From: Actinomycetota bacterium | GTDB lineage: Bacteria; Actinomycetota; Actinomycetes; Propionibacteriales; Propionibacteriaceae | Assembly (NCBI GenBank): GCA_020161015.1 | Contig: JAIUOT010000007.1 | Coordinates: 58,846-122,845 of the forward strand | Length of the DNA: 64,000 bases | Direction: 5' to 3' | Shown here: positions 1 to 7,952 of the stretch, piece after piece | Position numbering within the stretch: position 1 is the first letter of the stretch | Layout of the letters: each line of letters starts with the position of its first letter | Position numbers and translations under genes: made by a program | Notes under the pieces: model-generated | What the model saw: only the letters and a program-made list of their open reading frames with translations | Database searches by the model: none | Told to the model about the DNA's origin: nothing

Positions 1-88
1 GGTACTGGCCGTACTGGCCGGGCACCTGCTGGGCAGGCTGCACCTGCCAGGTGTCAGGTCGCGACAGGACCGGGTTGTTGCTGCGCAT
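1..88 (-). CDS. Bax inhibitor-1/YccA family membrane protein, N-terminal fragment
   Basis: Only the first 29 codons lie in the window; the gene runs off the left edge. The peptide begins MRSNNPVLSRPDTW and continues into a Gln/Pro/Gly/Tyr-rich stretch, the typical cytoplasmic N-terminus of actinobacterial Bax inhibitor-1/YccA proteins, which are about 270-residue proteins with seven membrane segments and no settled function. The ATG at 88-86 is chosen because AAGGAGG lies about 12 bases upstream (complement of 101-107); an ATG at 98-96 is too close to that site and leads quickly to a stop. The family call rests on the N-terminal peptide alone. Confidence 0.6.
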   Translation of the reverse strand, partial: MRSNNPVLSRPDTWQVQPAQQVPGQYGQY

Positions 89-225
89 GTGTCTGCATTC
101 CTCCTTGGATGGGCGACGGGCTCGCCGTCGTCGGGTTCCATGGTAGGGAACGCTGCTGAGAGCCTGCTGTGTTCCCCCCTGATCGTCCCCTGACCGGGAC
201 CCTGATCCGCTCGGGGACAGGCAGG
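89..225. other. intergenic leader of the Bax-inhibitor-like gene
   Basis: This 137-bp gap separates the small protein gene from the Bax-inhibitor-like gene. On the minus strand it holds a strong ribosome binding site (AAGGAGG, complement of 101-107) and a possible -10, TACCAT (complement of 140-145). I see no convincing -35 and no terminator hairpin. Confidence 0.4.
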
Positions 226-504
226 TCAGTGCGGGAAGGGTGGCTCGCGACCCCAGACGGCAGAGCCCTTCCGGTTGGGACCGGAACTCGCCGGGCACGC
301 GGCCGCGGTGGAGGCCGCGGCCCCCGCTGCACTGTCGATCGTCCGGTACACCACCCGGTCGCCCACGATCGTGCCGCAGTAGCGACCGTCCGGATCGAAC
401 ACCTTCCCGCTGCGGACCAGACCGAGGTAGCGGCCCGATCTGGCGTGGAGGTGCTCCCCCACCAGCTGGAGGAGCTGGCCGCTCTTGGTGTACAGGTCAT
501 CCAT
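226..504 (-). CDS. small hypothetical protein, beta-flower-like repeat
   Basis: A 92-residue protein starting MDDLYTKSGQLLQLVGEHLH. The first half has short alternating segments around G-K-V-F-D-P-D-G-R-Y and G-x-I-V-G-D-R-V-V-Y, resembling the small 4-fold beta-flower proteins built from repeats of the form D-x-x-G-x-x-x-G-x-I. The C-terminal third is low-complexity Ala/Pro/Ser and may be a tail. The ATG overlaps the end of the upstream GH130 gene by 8 bp, so it is probably translated from the same mRNA. No function is assigned; the fold resemblance is weak inference. Confidence 0.5.
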   Translation of the reverse strand: MDDLYTKSGQLLQLVGEHLHARSGRYLGLVRSGKVFDPDGRYCGTIVGDRVVYRTIDSAAGAAASTAAACPASSGPNRKGSAVWGREPPFPH

Positions 505-1981
505 CGAGGACTTCCTCCCTTTCGTGCTGTCGAACCTGTGGGGAGAGCAGGCGGGCCATCAGCTCGGACAACGGAACCGACGCGACACGGGTTCGCTGGT
601 CGGCGACCGCGTAGGGGATCCACACGATGTCGTCGTGAAGGATCGAGCCGCAGCTGTAGACGACGTTGGGCACGTACCCCATGGAGGCGTCGTCCGGCGG
701 CAGCAGCGGTCCATCCAGCGAGCCGAGCACCTTCGTCGGATCCTCGAGGTCGAGCAGGAGCGCTCCCAGCCCATACGCCCTCATCGCCCCCACGCCGTGA
801 GTGATGACGAGCCAGCCCGCCTCGGTCTCCATCGGCGGACCACACGTCCCGCTCTGCACGATCTCCCAGGATCGCCGCTTGTAGTGCAGCGGCACCTCCT
901 CGGACCAGTCGAGGCCGTCTGCCGACGTGGTGAGTGCCAGCGTCTCCCCGTCGCTCCGGGCCAGGGCCAGGTGGGCGGCCCCGACCGGGCGCGGGAAGAG
1001 CGCGAGCCCCTTCGTCCCCGCGCACCGACCGGTGAGCCGATGGACGGCAAACGATCGGAAGTCCGCGGTGACGAGCAGTCGGGTGGCGATGGAGTGACCG
1101 TCGTAGGCCGTGTAGGTCCCCCGGTACTCCCCGGCCCCGAAGCGGACGAGGCGGAGGTCCTCGATGCCGTGTGCCTCCTCGTCCGCGACTGGCACGAGAA
1201 CCCGCTGGCTGAGGGCACTGGCCCGGCTGAATGTCGCACGGTACGCCGAGCCAGCGACCACCCTGATGGCCTCCTGTTCGCCTCGAGCCTGTGCGTGGTG
1301 CAGCAGGTCCGGCGACAGGTTCTGCACGGCCCTCTCGATCGCTCCGCTGCCGAACTGCTCGGGAAGGGCCTGCAGCACGGTCCTGGCAAGCTCGTCCGTG
1401 CTTCCCCGGTGCTCCAGGGCCCGGAGGAGGTGCGCCCGATCCCAGAGCCCCTCGTCGATCCGGGCGAGGTGGAGCGGCGCGGCACGCTCCGCGAACACCC
1501 ACGTGCGCCCAGGCCCGATCACCGCCTCGCAGAAGCCGATCGAGGACCGGTGCCCCTCGCCGATCAGCCGGAGGGAGACGACCACCCGAAGCTGTCCCGC
1601 CAGGAGGGCGGACTGGTCGGGGTGTGCCACAACGCTCGGGTTGCAGACACAAGCACCCTCCGGAGCAACCTCGGCGCTGAACACCGCGCCGAGCGCGATG
1701 CCCAGGTTGTCGTCAGGGGGGAAATCCAGGTCGGGGCGGATGGTTCGGGCGTGCCGGCGCAGGTCGTCCTCCAGGTACGGGTGGCGCGTGCCGTAACGCT
1801 CCCGCACGTCCGCCGCGATCGCCGAGAGCTCGCCGGGAGGCAGCGCCAGGAGCCGTTCGAGCACCCCCTGGGTACGCGAGGGAGAGCCCGGTGTCGCCTC
1901 ACCCGGAAGGAAGAGCCGCAGGATCACCCTCGCCGGATCCGCACACACCTCGACCCCGGCATCAGCGAGTTCCGGGGTCAT
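497..1981 (-). CDS. GH130-family glycoside phosphorylase/hydrolase-like protein
   Basis: A 494-residue protein. The C-terminal blade is characteristic of glycoside hydrolase family 130 (beta-mannoside phosphorylases and related enzymes): VYSCGSILHDDIVWIPYA followed by ADQRTRVASVPLSELMARLL. GH130 enzymes are five-bladed propellers that use inorganic phosphate or water on mannosides; the exact substrate cannot be read from sequence, and I could not assign the catalytic acid. The frame stays open much further upstream, but the ATG at 1981 overlaps the stop of the preceding gene (ATGA), so I place the start there. It is the third gene of a coupled operon with a GT4 glycosyltransferase and an associated protein, a pairing that suggests synthesis or turnover of a mannose-containing oligosaccharide (inference). 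Confidence 0.75.
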   Translation of the reverse strand: MTPELADAGVEVCADPARVILRLFLPGEATPGSPSRTQGVLERLLALPPGELSAIAADVRERYGTRHPYLEDDLRRHARTIRPDLDFPPDDNLGIALGAVFSAEVAPEGACVCNPSVVAHPDQSALLAGQLRVVVSLRLIGEGHRSSIGFCEAVIGPGRTWVFAERAAPLHLARIDEGLWDRAHLLRALEHRGSTDELARTVLQALPEQFGSGAIERAVQNLSPDLLHHAQARGEQEAIRVVAGSAYRATFSRASALSQRVLVPVADEEAHGIEDLRLVRFGAGEYRGTYTAYDGHSIATRLLVTADFRSFAVHRLTGRCAGTKGLALFPRPVGAAHLALARSDGETLALTTSADGLDWSEEVPLHYKRRSWEIVQSGTCGPPMETEAGWLVITHGVGAMRAYGLGALLLDLEDPTKVLGSLDGPLLPPDDASMGYVPNVVYSCGSILHDDIVWIPYAVADQRTRVASVPLSELMARLLSPQVRQHEREEVLDG

Positions 1982-3015
1982 CGCCGAGGTCCCGGCAGGG
2001 CCCGCACGTGCTGGAGGGTCCCCAGTGCGGCCAAGGTCGATTCCGCCCCGCAGTTCTGGTTGCGTCCCTGGGGCTCGAGGCCGTCGTGCCCCGCACCGGT
2101 CGCGCTGTCGTACATCACGACCCGGCCGTCGTTCGCGCCCAGGAACCACGCCCACGCGAGGTGGACCCTTCGAGCCCAGGAGGCGTCGCCGGTCACCTCT
2201 GCGGCGTGCGCGCAGGCGTCGGCGATGACCCCAGGCTCGATCGGCTGCTGATCCCACAGCGGGCCGTCCTCACCCGGGCTGCGGCCGGCCGTGCCCGTGA
2301 CCGAAAGATGGTCACGACCCCCGGTTTCGATCTCCAGGAGCGCGGCGAGCATCCGGAGCCCCTCGCGGACGTCGTCGACCCGTCGCAGCACTCCACCGCC
2401 GTAGACGAGGGCGTCACACAGGGAGGCGTTCGCGTAGCGGAGTCGAGGTTCGGGCCACGCCCACCCGGGTGCCGATCCGCGGGGAATGCGGTCGAGGCAG
2501 TCGGTCAGCAGGGCATGAGCCGGCCCGGGGAGATCGGCCCTTCCGCGGAGGAAGTCCGCCGCACCGATCGCGGCGAACGCGGCGGCACGGACGTCCACCG
2601 TGCGCGAGCGCGTCGCCCTCAGGAACACCCGGGTGGCCCGATGTCGAAGAGTCCGGGTCGACCCGGCCCGGGCAGCGAAGCCCAGCGCCTGGACGGTCCG
2701 TCCCCAGCAGTCGCCGGTACTCAGGTCGGCCGACCACTCCCCGGACACCGCCCTGCGGTTTCGCACCGACCCGTCATCGGTCACCGCGCCCTCGAGGAAG
2801 GTGAGGTAGGTCTGGGCAGCCTCGTCGAGCGACCGCGTCCTCACCGGCTCCCGCAGGACCACGACGAGCGCTCGCGCGACGTCGTCGGCGCAGTAGCCGT
2901 GTTCACGGCGGGCCGTCGTGAACGAGGCGTGCTCGAACACCCCGTGATGATCGGTGAGGCGGAGCAGGTGGCTGAACACCGGGGGCGGGGCGATCGTCCG
3001 CACGAGCACGCTCAC
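1978..3015 (-). CDS. glycosyltransferase-associated protein (paralogue 1)
   Basis: A 345-residue protein with no signal peptide and helical, Ala/Arg-rich sequence throughout. The N-terminal block HLLRLTDHHGVFEHASF followed by GYCADDVARALVVVL matches a family usually found beside, or fused to, GT4 glycosyltransferases and GH130 enzymes, in which the motif is close to GYCTDDNARAL. That family looks like an alpha/alpha-barrel glycan-processing protein, but no activity is known to me. The GTG start overlaps the upstream GT stop (GTGA) and its own stop overlaps the GH130 start (ATGA), so the three are co-translated. A divergent paralogue lies at 4447-5595. Confidence 0.6.
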   Translation of the reverse strand: MSVLVRTIAPPPVFSHLLRLTDHHGVFEHASFTTARREHGYCADDVARALVVVLREPVRTRSLDEAAQTYLTFLEGAVTDDGSVRNRRAVSGEWSADLSTGDCWGRTVQALGFAARAGSTRTLRHRATRVFLRATRSRTVDVRAAAFAAIGAADFLRGRADLPGPAHALLTDCLDRIPRGSAPGWAWPEPRLRYANASLCDALVYGGGVLRRVDDVREGLRMLAALLEIETGGRDHLSVTGTAGRSPGEDGPLWDQQPIEPGVIADACAHAAEVTGDASWARRVHLAWAWFLGANDGRVVMYDSATGAGHDGLEPQGRNQNCGAESTLAALGTLQHVRALPGPRR

Positions 3016-4148
3016 CGGGCCGCCCTTTCCAGTGCGGCACCGGTCAACAGGCCCCGGAACCGCTCCGCGGCCCGCGGCCAGCTGTTGGCCATGGCGAGGT
3101 CCTGGGCGGACGCCTTGGCCGCGACCGCATACGTAGGGTCGCCCAGCACCCGCTGGATGGCCCTGGCGATCTCCGTCGGGCGCCGGTGGCCCACCAGGAT
3201 CCCTCCACCGTCGGCGAGCAGCTCCATCGCGTGCGGGAACCGGGTCGCGATCAAGACCTTCCCGGCGGCGGCGGCCTCGGCCAGCACGCCCGACGTCGCC
3301 TGCTCTGTGGAGTCGTACGGCAGCAGGACCAGCCCTGCGGAGGCGACCTGCGCGGCGAGTTCATCGGTGTCCTGGTAGCGACCATCGAGCTCGACGTCGG
3401 CCGAGACGCGCAGGTCGGCGGCCAGTCCGGTCAGCTGGTCGCGGTACTTCTCACCGTGCTCCTTGACCACCTTCGGGTGGGTCTGCCCCAACACCCGGTA
3501 CACCGGCCGCGCGGCGGGCTCCATGCACGCCAGCGCGCGAATCCCCCACTCGATCCCCTTCCCCGGCCCGATGAGGCCCCAGGTCAGCATCACCGGTCGA
3601 GACGCCAACCGGAGGGGCTCGACCGGCCACGGACGGGGGTCGACGCCGTGCGGGATGAGCGCCAGCCGGGAGGTGGGGACCGCGTACTGGTCGGCGATGA
3701 TGTCCTGGGCGGCGTGGGTCATGACCACGACGACGTCCGCCACGTCGGTGACCCGGCGCAGCACCGCCCGCTGGTGCGGAGTCGCGTCCGCGGGCACCGT
3801 GTGCAGGACGACGACCCGGGTGGAGAGGATCCGCTCCAGCACGTCGATGACCTCGTCACCGTCCGCGCCGCCGTAGATGCCGAACTCGTGCTGCACGATC
3901 ACCATGTCGCACTGGCTGAGGGCGGCCGCTGCACGCGAGCGTCCCAGTCCGTCGCCGGGATGCAGGTCGCCGATCACACGGATGCCCGGGCCGGGCGACG
4001 GCGCGCCTGCGGGCACGAGGTCGTCGACCCTCACCACGAGTGCCTCGTCGCGGCCATCCGCCACCAGCGCGCGGGCAAGGGCGTCGGTGAAGGTCGCCAG
4101 ACCACAGCGGGTGGGAGGGAAGGTACTGAGGAAACCGAATCGCGTCAT
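3012..4148 (-). CDS. GT4-family glycosyltransferase
   Basis: A 378-residue retaining glycosyltransferase of the GT-B fold. The N-terminus FGFLSTFPPTRCGLATFT is the start of the acceptor domain, HEFGIYGG follows at about residue 86, and the donor domain carries PHGVDP, GLIGPGKGIEWGIRAL and SGVLAEAAAAGK, the last holding the E-x7-E-like nucleotide-sugar region. It probably transfers a hexose from a nucleotide sugar to a glycan or small acceptor in the cytoplasm. The ATG at 4148 is chosen because the family start aligns there; the open frame upstream has no such similarity. It heads the GT, associated protein, GH130 operon and ends in a GTGA overlap with the next gene. Confidence 0.82.
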   Translation of the reverse strand: MTRFGFLSTFPPTRCGLATFTDALARALVADGRDEALVVRVDDLVPAGAPSPGPGIRVIGDLHPGDGLGRSRAAAALSQCDMVIVQHEFGIYGGADGDEVIDVLERILSTRVVVLHTVPADATPHQRAVLRRVTDVADVVVVMTHAAQDIIADQYAVPTSRLALIPHGVDPRPWPVEPLRLASRPVMLTWGLIGPGKGIEWGIRALACMEPAARPVYRVLGQTHPKVVKEHGEKYRDQLTGLAADLRVSADVELDGRYQDTDELAAQVASAGLVLLPYDSTEQATSGVLAEAAAAGKVLIATRFPHAMELLADGGGILVGHRRPTEIARAIQRVLGDPTYAVAAKASAQDLAMANSWPRAAERFRGLLTGAALERAAR

Positions 4149-4446
4149 GGCGTCTGCCCATCCGTGAAGGGTGGCGCATCGATCTCGGCGCCACGTGTGG
4201 GCGAGACGTCTGCCGATCGGCACCTCTCGCGGAATCGCTGCCGACGATCCGGTTCGTTGTCCGTCCGCACTACCCGCGGAACGGACGCCTTTGAAGCCCA
4301 TGGTAGTAGCACCGTCCAACCCGTCCGCTTGGCCACCCGAGTAGCCTGTCCACAGCGGACAAGCCTGCTCCGACTGCAGGAACCGTTCGCGCGAGGGCTC
4401 CACCGGAACGGCCACCACACGACGTTCGCGAGGGCGCTGACCGCCG
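4149..4446. other. divergent intergenic region
   Basis: A 298-bp gap between the glycosyltransferase (minus) and the paralogue gene (plus), expected to hold both promoters. I find no clear -35/-10 pair, no long inverted repeat and no RNA gene in it. Confidence 0.4.
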
Positions 4447-5595
4447 ATGGACACGTCGTCCATGACCGGCGCGAGAGGCGGATGCGACGTGGATGCCACC
4501 AATACCGGCCAAGGACCCTCCAGCGCAGGGCAGCTCATCGTGCGCAGCGCGGCCCCCGCGACACCGACCCGCCGCCTGGAGTTCGCCCACCTCGCCCGCC
4601 TGACCGACCGGCACGGCGTGCGGGAGCGCATCGATGACGGACTCTCCGAGCGCCCCGGTTACCGGACCACGGACGCCGCCCGCGCGCTGGCCCTCGTCCT
4701 CCGGGAGGACCGCTACCCGGCCGGCGTGACGGCGACCGCCTACCTCAGCTTCCTCGAGCACGCCGTTCGCCACGACGGCTCCACCCACCCCCGGATGTCG
4801 GCGGTCGGGCAGTGGCAGGCTCCCGATCGCTCGGAGGCGTGGGGGCGGAGCGTCGCGGCTCTGGGCGCCACGGTCGCCAGCAGTGTGTCGCGACACACCC
4901 GTGACCGGGCAACCGACACCTTCCTGCGCGCCGCGAAGTCACGCTCGCTGGACGTCCGCACGGCAGCTCTGGCCGCGCTCGGGGCCGCGTCCCTCGTCAC
5001 GTCCCGCACCGACGCGTCGGGCGCGGCTCACTCGCTCCTGTCGGACTGCCTCGAGATCATCCCGCGCAAGGCCACCGCCCGCTGGTCGTGGCCCGAAGCG
5101 CGACTGGGCCACAACAACGCCGTCCTGTGCGATGCCCTGATCCTTGGCGGGGTCGCGCTGGGGCGCCCACTTCTGGTCCGCCAGGGCCTGGCCATGCTGG
5201 GCATGCTGCTGGAGACCGAGACCCGGGGGAAGGGCTACCTGTCCGTCACCGGCAGCAGGGGCCGTTCGGCCAGCGACACGGGGTCGCGGGGGGTTCAGCT
5301 GCCCTCCGATGTGGCCGCCATCGCTGACGCCTGCGCACATGCCTTCACCGTGACCGGGGAACTCCACTGGCGCCGTGGCGTGTGCATGGCGTGGAACTGG
5401 TTCCTCGGTTCGAACGACTACGGCACGCCCGTCTACGACACCAGAACCGGGATCGCAACGGACTCCCTGCAGCCCCTCGCCGGGGGCACCTCCGGCGCAG
5501 AAGCGACTCTCGCCGCCCTCAGCACGCTGCAGAGACGACGGCAGGTAGGGCCCGAGGCGGCGCGAGCAGGGGTCGCGTCCCTTCTGGGAGCCTGA
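4447..5595 (+). CDS. glycosyltransferase-associated protein (paralogue 2)
   Basis: A protein of up to 382 residues, collinear with the 1978-3015 product: FAHLARLTDRHGVRERI, WGRSVAALG, RATDTFLRAAKSRSLDVRTAALAALGAA, WSWPEARLGHNNAVLCDALILGG and the C-terminal SGAEATLAALSTLQ all have counterparts. The family motif GYCxDDxARAL is altered to GYRTTDAARAL, losing one of the paired aspartates, so activity may be reduced or changed. The start is uncertain: ATG at 4447 or 4462 has no ribosome site, while GTG at 4489 is preceded by GAGAGG. It ends five bases before the left att repeat of the integrated element. Confidence 0.55.
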   Translation: MDTSSMTGARGGCDVDATNTGQGPSSAGQLIVRSAAPATPTRRLEFAHLARLTDRHGVRERIDDGLSERPGYRTTDAARALALVLREDRYPAGVTATAYLSFLEHAVRHDGSTHPRMSAVGQWQAPDRSEAWGRSVAALGATVASSVSRHTRDRATDTFLRAAKSRSLDVRTAALAALGAASLVTSRTDASGAAHSLLSDCLEIIPRKATARWSWPEARLGHNNAVLCDALILGGVALGRPLLVRQGLAMLGMLLETETRGKGYLSVTGSRGRSASDTGSRGVQLPSDVAAIADACAHAFTVTGELHWRRGVCMAWNWFLGSNDYGTPVYDTRTGIATDSLQPLAGGTSGAEATLAALSTLQRRRQVGPEAARAGVASLLGA

Positions 5596-5599
5596 GCCG

Positions 5600-5622
5600 C
5601 CGTGCCCCCAATGGGATTCGAA
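5600..5622. repeat. attL, direct repeat of tRNA 3' end
   Basis: Twenty-three bases identical to 21854-21876; a mismatch at 5623 is followed by two more matches. They reproduce the T-loop, T-stem and acceptor 3' strand of the tRNA at the other end, as expected for an integration crossover segment. Confidence 0.88.
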
Positions 5623-5767
5623 TCCGTGTGCGAGGCGCATCCAACGCCCCGCCATCCGTCCGCCTTCCTGGCTGAGTACCGCCTATCATCGCTCCGCGAC
5701 TAGGTCTTTCGCGCCGCGGCCGAGCAACACCTGCCAAGATCTGCATGCGCATATACTGTGGGCGTAA

Positions 5768-5787
5768 GCGCACGATAAGCGCACGAC
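5768..5787. repeat. putative integrase/Xis arm site, left
   Basis: Twenty bases (GCGCACGATAAGCGCACGAC) made of two GCGCACGA units 11 bp apart, repeated exactly at 21778-21797 just inside the other end. It lies directly upstream of the integrase ribosome binding site, so binding there could also repress the integrase gene (inference). Confidence 0.7.
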
Positions 5788-5800
5788 TCTGGAGGTCGAT

Positions 5801-7072
5801 GTGGCCGGCAAACCCAGGCGTTCGAGGCAGCGGAGCGGATGGGGTAGCGTTCGGGCGCTGCCGTCGGGCAACTACCAGGCGAGCTACCGTCACGGCGGCA
5901 TCTTCGACGTCGTGCCGAGCCGCGTCTACAACGCGCCCAACACCTTCCAGACAGAGGGCGACGCTCGGGTTTGGCTGGAGACTGAACGTCGACTCATCGA
6001 AACAGATCAGTGGAGCCCACCCGCCGAGCGTGAGTTGGCGCGGCGCCGGTCCGAAGAGGCCGCAGCCAACCGGCCCACCGTCGCCGGCTACGCCCAGCAC
6101 TGGCTGTCGAGAGCGCAGGTCCGGGAAACCACGAGGTCGCGCTACGAGGCCAGCCTGCGGATCTACATCTGCGGTGAACCGCTCGCGTTCAGCGTGCGTC
6201 CGAACAAGCGCACTGGCAAACGAGCCCATCCCAAGGTCTGGACCACGCACCCCATTGGAGGGGTCGTACTCGCCGATCTCGACCGCGACCAAGTGCAGGA
6301 GTGGTGGCTGTCCCTTCCGATCACCCAGCGGCGCCGAAGTTGCGATCTCGCCTACCAATTCCTCAGGACTATCTGCCTCGCCGCCGTCGAGGACGGGCTC
6401 CTGGCCAGCAATCCCGTCCGGGTCAAGGGCGCGGGGAAGCCGTCACGACGCCGGAGCATCGATGCCCTGACGCCCATCCAAGTGCGGGCGATCGCGGACG
6501 CCATGCCAGCCCGATGGCAGCTGGGAGTCCTGCTCGGCGCCTGGTGCGCGCTCCGTTCGGGTGAGGTTCGCGAGTTGCGGCGCAAGGACATCGACGTGAA
6601 GCGAGGTGTCGTCCGCGTCACTCGCGGCGTCACCCAGGCCGGCCAGCGCACCCAGCACATCGGCGATCCCAAGACCGAAGCCAGCATCCGCACCGTTCGC
6701 ATTCCGCCCTCGATGATGGACATCGTCAACGCACACCTCCGCGACGGAACCCAACTCGGGCCGGACGGTCTGCTGTTCTGGCGCGACGACGGCGAACACG
6801 TCACCGACACCGAGTGGCGCGCAGCATGGCTTAAAGCGTGCGCCTCCGCGGGCGTCGAAGGCATCCGGTTCCACGACCTGCGTCACGTCGGGCTCACCTA
6901 CACCGCCCTCGCCGGGGCCAGTATCCGCGAACTCCAGGCGATTGCGGGACACACCACGCCTGACATGGCCCTCCGCTACCAAGAAGTCGCCGCCGACCAC
7001 ATGGAGCAAGTCGTTCAGGGTCTGGACGCCATCATCACCGGGCGCGTAGCAAAGCAACAGCCGCCGCGATAG
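5801..7072 (+). CDS. tyrosine recombinase (site-specific integrase)
   Basis: A 423-residue phage-type integrase that would catalyse integration and excision of the element at the tRNA. It has an N-terminal arm-binding region (GWGSVRALPSGNYQASYR), a core-binding domain (about residues 95-190, TVAGYAQHWLSRAQVRETTR) and a C-terminal catalytic domain with the family tetrad: Arg in CALRSGEVREL, His-x-x-Arg in FHDLRHVG, His in IAGHTTPDMA and the nucleophile Tyr in LRYQEV. The start is GTG at 5801 with GGAGG five bases upstream. It reads inward from attL, 180 bp away. Nothing is missing, so the protein should be functional. Confidence 0.93.
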   Translation: MAGKPRRSRQRSGWGSVRALPSGNYQASYRHGGIFDVVPSRVYNAPNTFQTEGDARVWLETERRLIETDQWSPPAERELARRRSEEAAANRPTVAGYAQHWLSRAQVRETTRSRYEASLRIYICGEPLAFSVRPNKRTGKRAHPKVWTTHPIGGVVLADLDRDQVQEWWLSLPITQRRRSCDLAYQFLRTICLAAVEDGLLASNPVRVKGAGKPSRRRSIDALTPIQVRAIADAMPARWQLGVLLGAWCALRSGEVRELRRKDIDVKRGVVRVTRGVTQAGQRTQHIGDPKTEASIRTVRIPPSMMDIVNAHLRDGTQLGPDGLLFWRDDGEHVTDTEWRAAWLKACASAGVEGIRFHDLRHVGLTYTALAGASIRELQAIAGHTTPDMALRYQEVAADHMEQVVQGLDAIITGRVAKQQPPR

Positions 7073-7511
7073 TCACGACACCTTGGTTCGTGTCCAGGCT
7101 GGACAGCACGATCCGGTCCACCCCTTCCAGGCGGCGTTCCCCTTCGGCACAATCATCGGCTCGGACGTGCCGGCCCTGTCCCGCGGCACCTCCACGCTGA
7201 CCGGGCCAACCTCGGTCAGGACCGTCTTGGCCCGAGTGCCGTCGCGGGAGTTCCCGGAGTGGTGACCGGCCGGGTCGTGCGGCTCATAACCCAGGTGGTC
7301 GGTCAGCTCCTCCTCCAGCGCGGCTCCAGCACCCGCTTCGTCTGCCCGGACAACAGCCCGTCCGGCCCGACCAGCTCGCCACCCTTCATCCTGCAGTGCT
7401 TCGGTCAGCCTCACGGCCGACACGCTGTCCTGCGTCACTGAAGTCCTTTCCGACACCTCTTTCGGGCGGCAGATCGGGCCAGATCAGCTACACCAGATTT
7501 CGGACAGTCCC
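7073..7511 (-). pseudogene. decayed IS256-family transposase remnant
   Basis: The longest reading piece (7073-7456) contains EEELTDHLGYEPHDPAG, RDGTRAKTVLTEVGPVSVEVPRD and IVPKG, the N-terminal part of IS256-type transposases. After the Lys/Gly-rich segment the frame shifts; the next frame reads RRLEGVDRIVLSSLD, the expected continuation, then runs into the end of the integrase gene. The region before EEELTDHL is also scrambled. The catalytic DDE part is absent. Beyond the start, TACACCAGATTTCGGACAGT (7490-7509) resembles the terminal repeat of the intact IS copy at 15966. It is a truncated, multiply frameshifted relic. Confidence 0.8.
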
Positions 7512-7517
7512 ACCCCC

Positions 7518-7952
7518 TTAGGGCGAGCTGAGGGGCGCCAGCTGAATGCAGACCGCAATCGCAGCTGCCGACGAAACCGCAAGAATGACGACATCACCTA
7601 TTATCGACGGCCGTCCGCCATCATCCCTTGACAGCAGATGAATGGATATGTTGACCAGAAAACCGGACACCGCCAACGAAAGCAACAGAATAGGGAGCCA
7701 TGACATCGGATACAAATCGACGCCCATGGCATTTAGGGGAAAGTACGACAGGATCGTAATCGTGGCCAGCGTCAGGAAGAGAGACAGCCAGCCAAACGCT
7801 GCCTCAAATGCCACTCTGGCCTCGGGGTCGGGCTCCCACCAGAAGCCCCATCGCTCCGCGCGCTTCTTGCCCGCGTAGCGATCCAGCGCCCACAGCAAGG
7901 TGGCCGCCATGGCGCGTGAGGCATAAGCCGCTCTCCAACTCAGACGGCCCAC
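7518..7952 (-). CDS. small membrane protein, candidate RHS immunity protein
   Basis: About 144 residues with a short Arg/Lys-rich N-terminus, then three hydrophobic segments (around FGWLSLFLTLATITILSYF, WLPILLLSLAVSGFLVNISI and IIGDVVILAVSSAAAIAV), so it is an inner-membrane protein. I recognise no family. I prefer the GTG at 7952, preceded by GAAGGGAAG; a GTG at 7985 is also open. Either start overlaps the 3' end of the RHS gene, so translation is coupled. A small gene directly after an RHS toxin tip is the usual position of its immunity gene, and membrane-spanning immunity proteins often go with membrane-acting toxins. Base composition here is visibly more AT-rich than elsewhere in the window. 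The immunity role is inference. Confidence 0.6.
   Translation of the reverse strand: MGRLSWRAAYASRAMAATLLWALDRYAGKKRAERWGFWWEPDPEARVAFEAAFGWLSLFLTLATITILSYFPLNAMGVDLYPMSWLPILLLSLAVSGFLVNISIHLLSRDDGGRPSIIGDVVILAVSSAAAIAVCIQLAPLSSP

Noticed and set aside
5600..5680. Possible tRNA gene at the left end
   Set aside because: Only the T-arm and acceptor 3' strand are present; no anticodon arm follows. It is the att copy.
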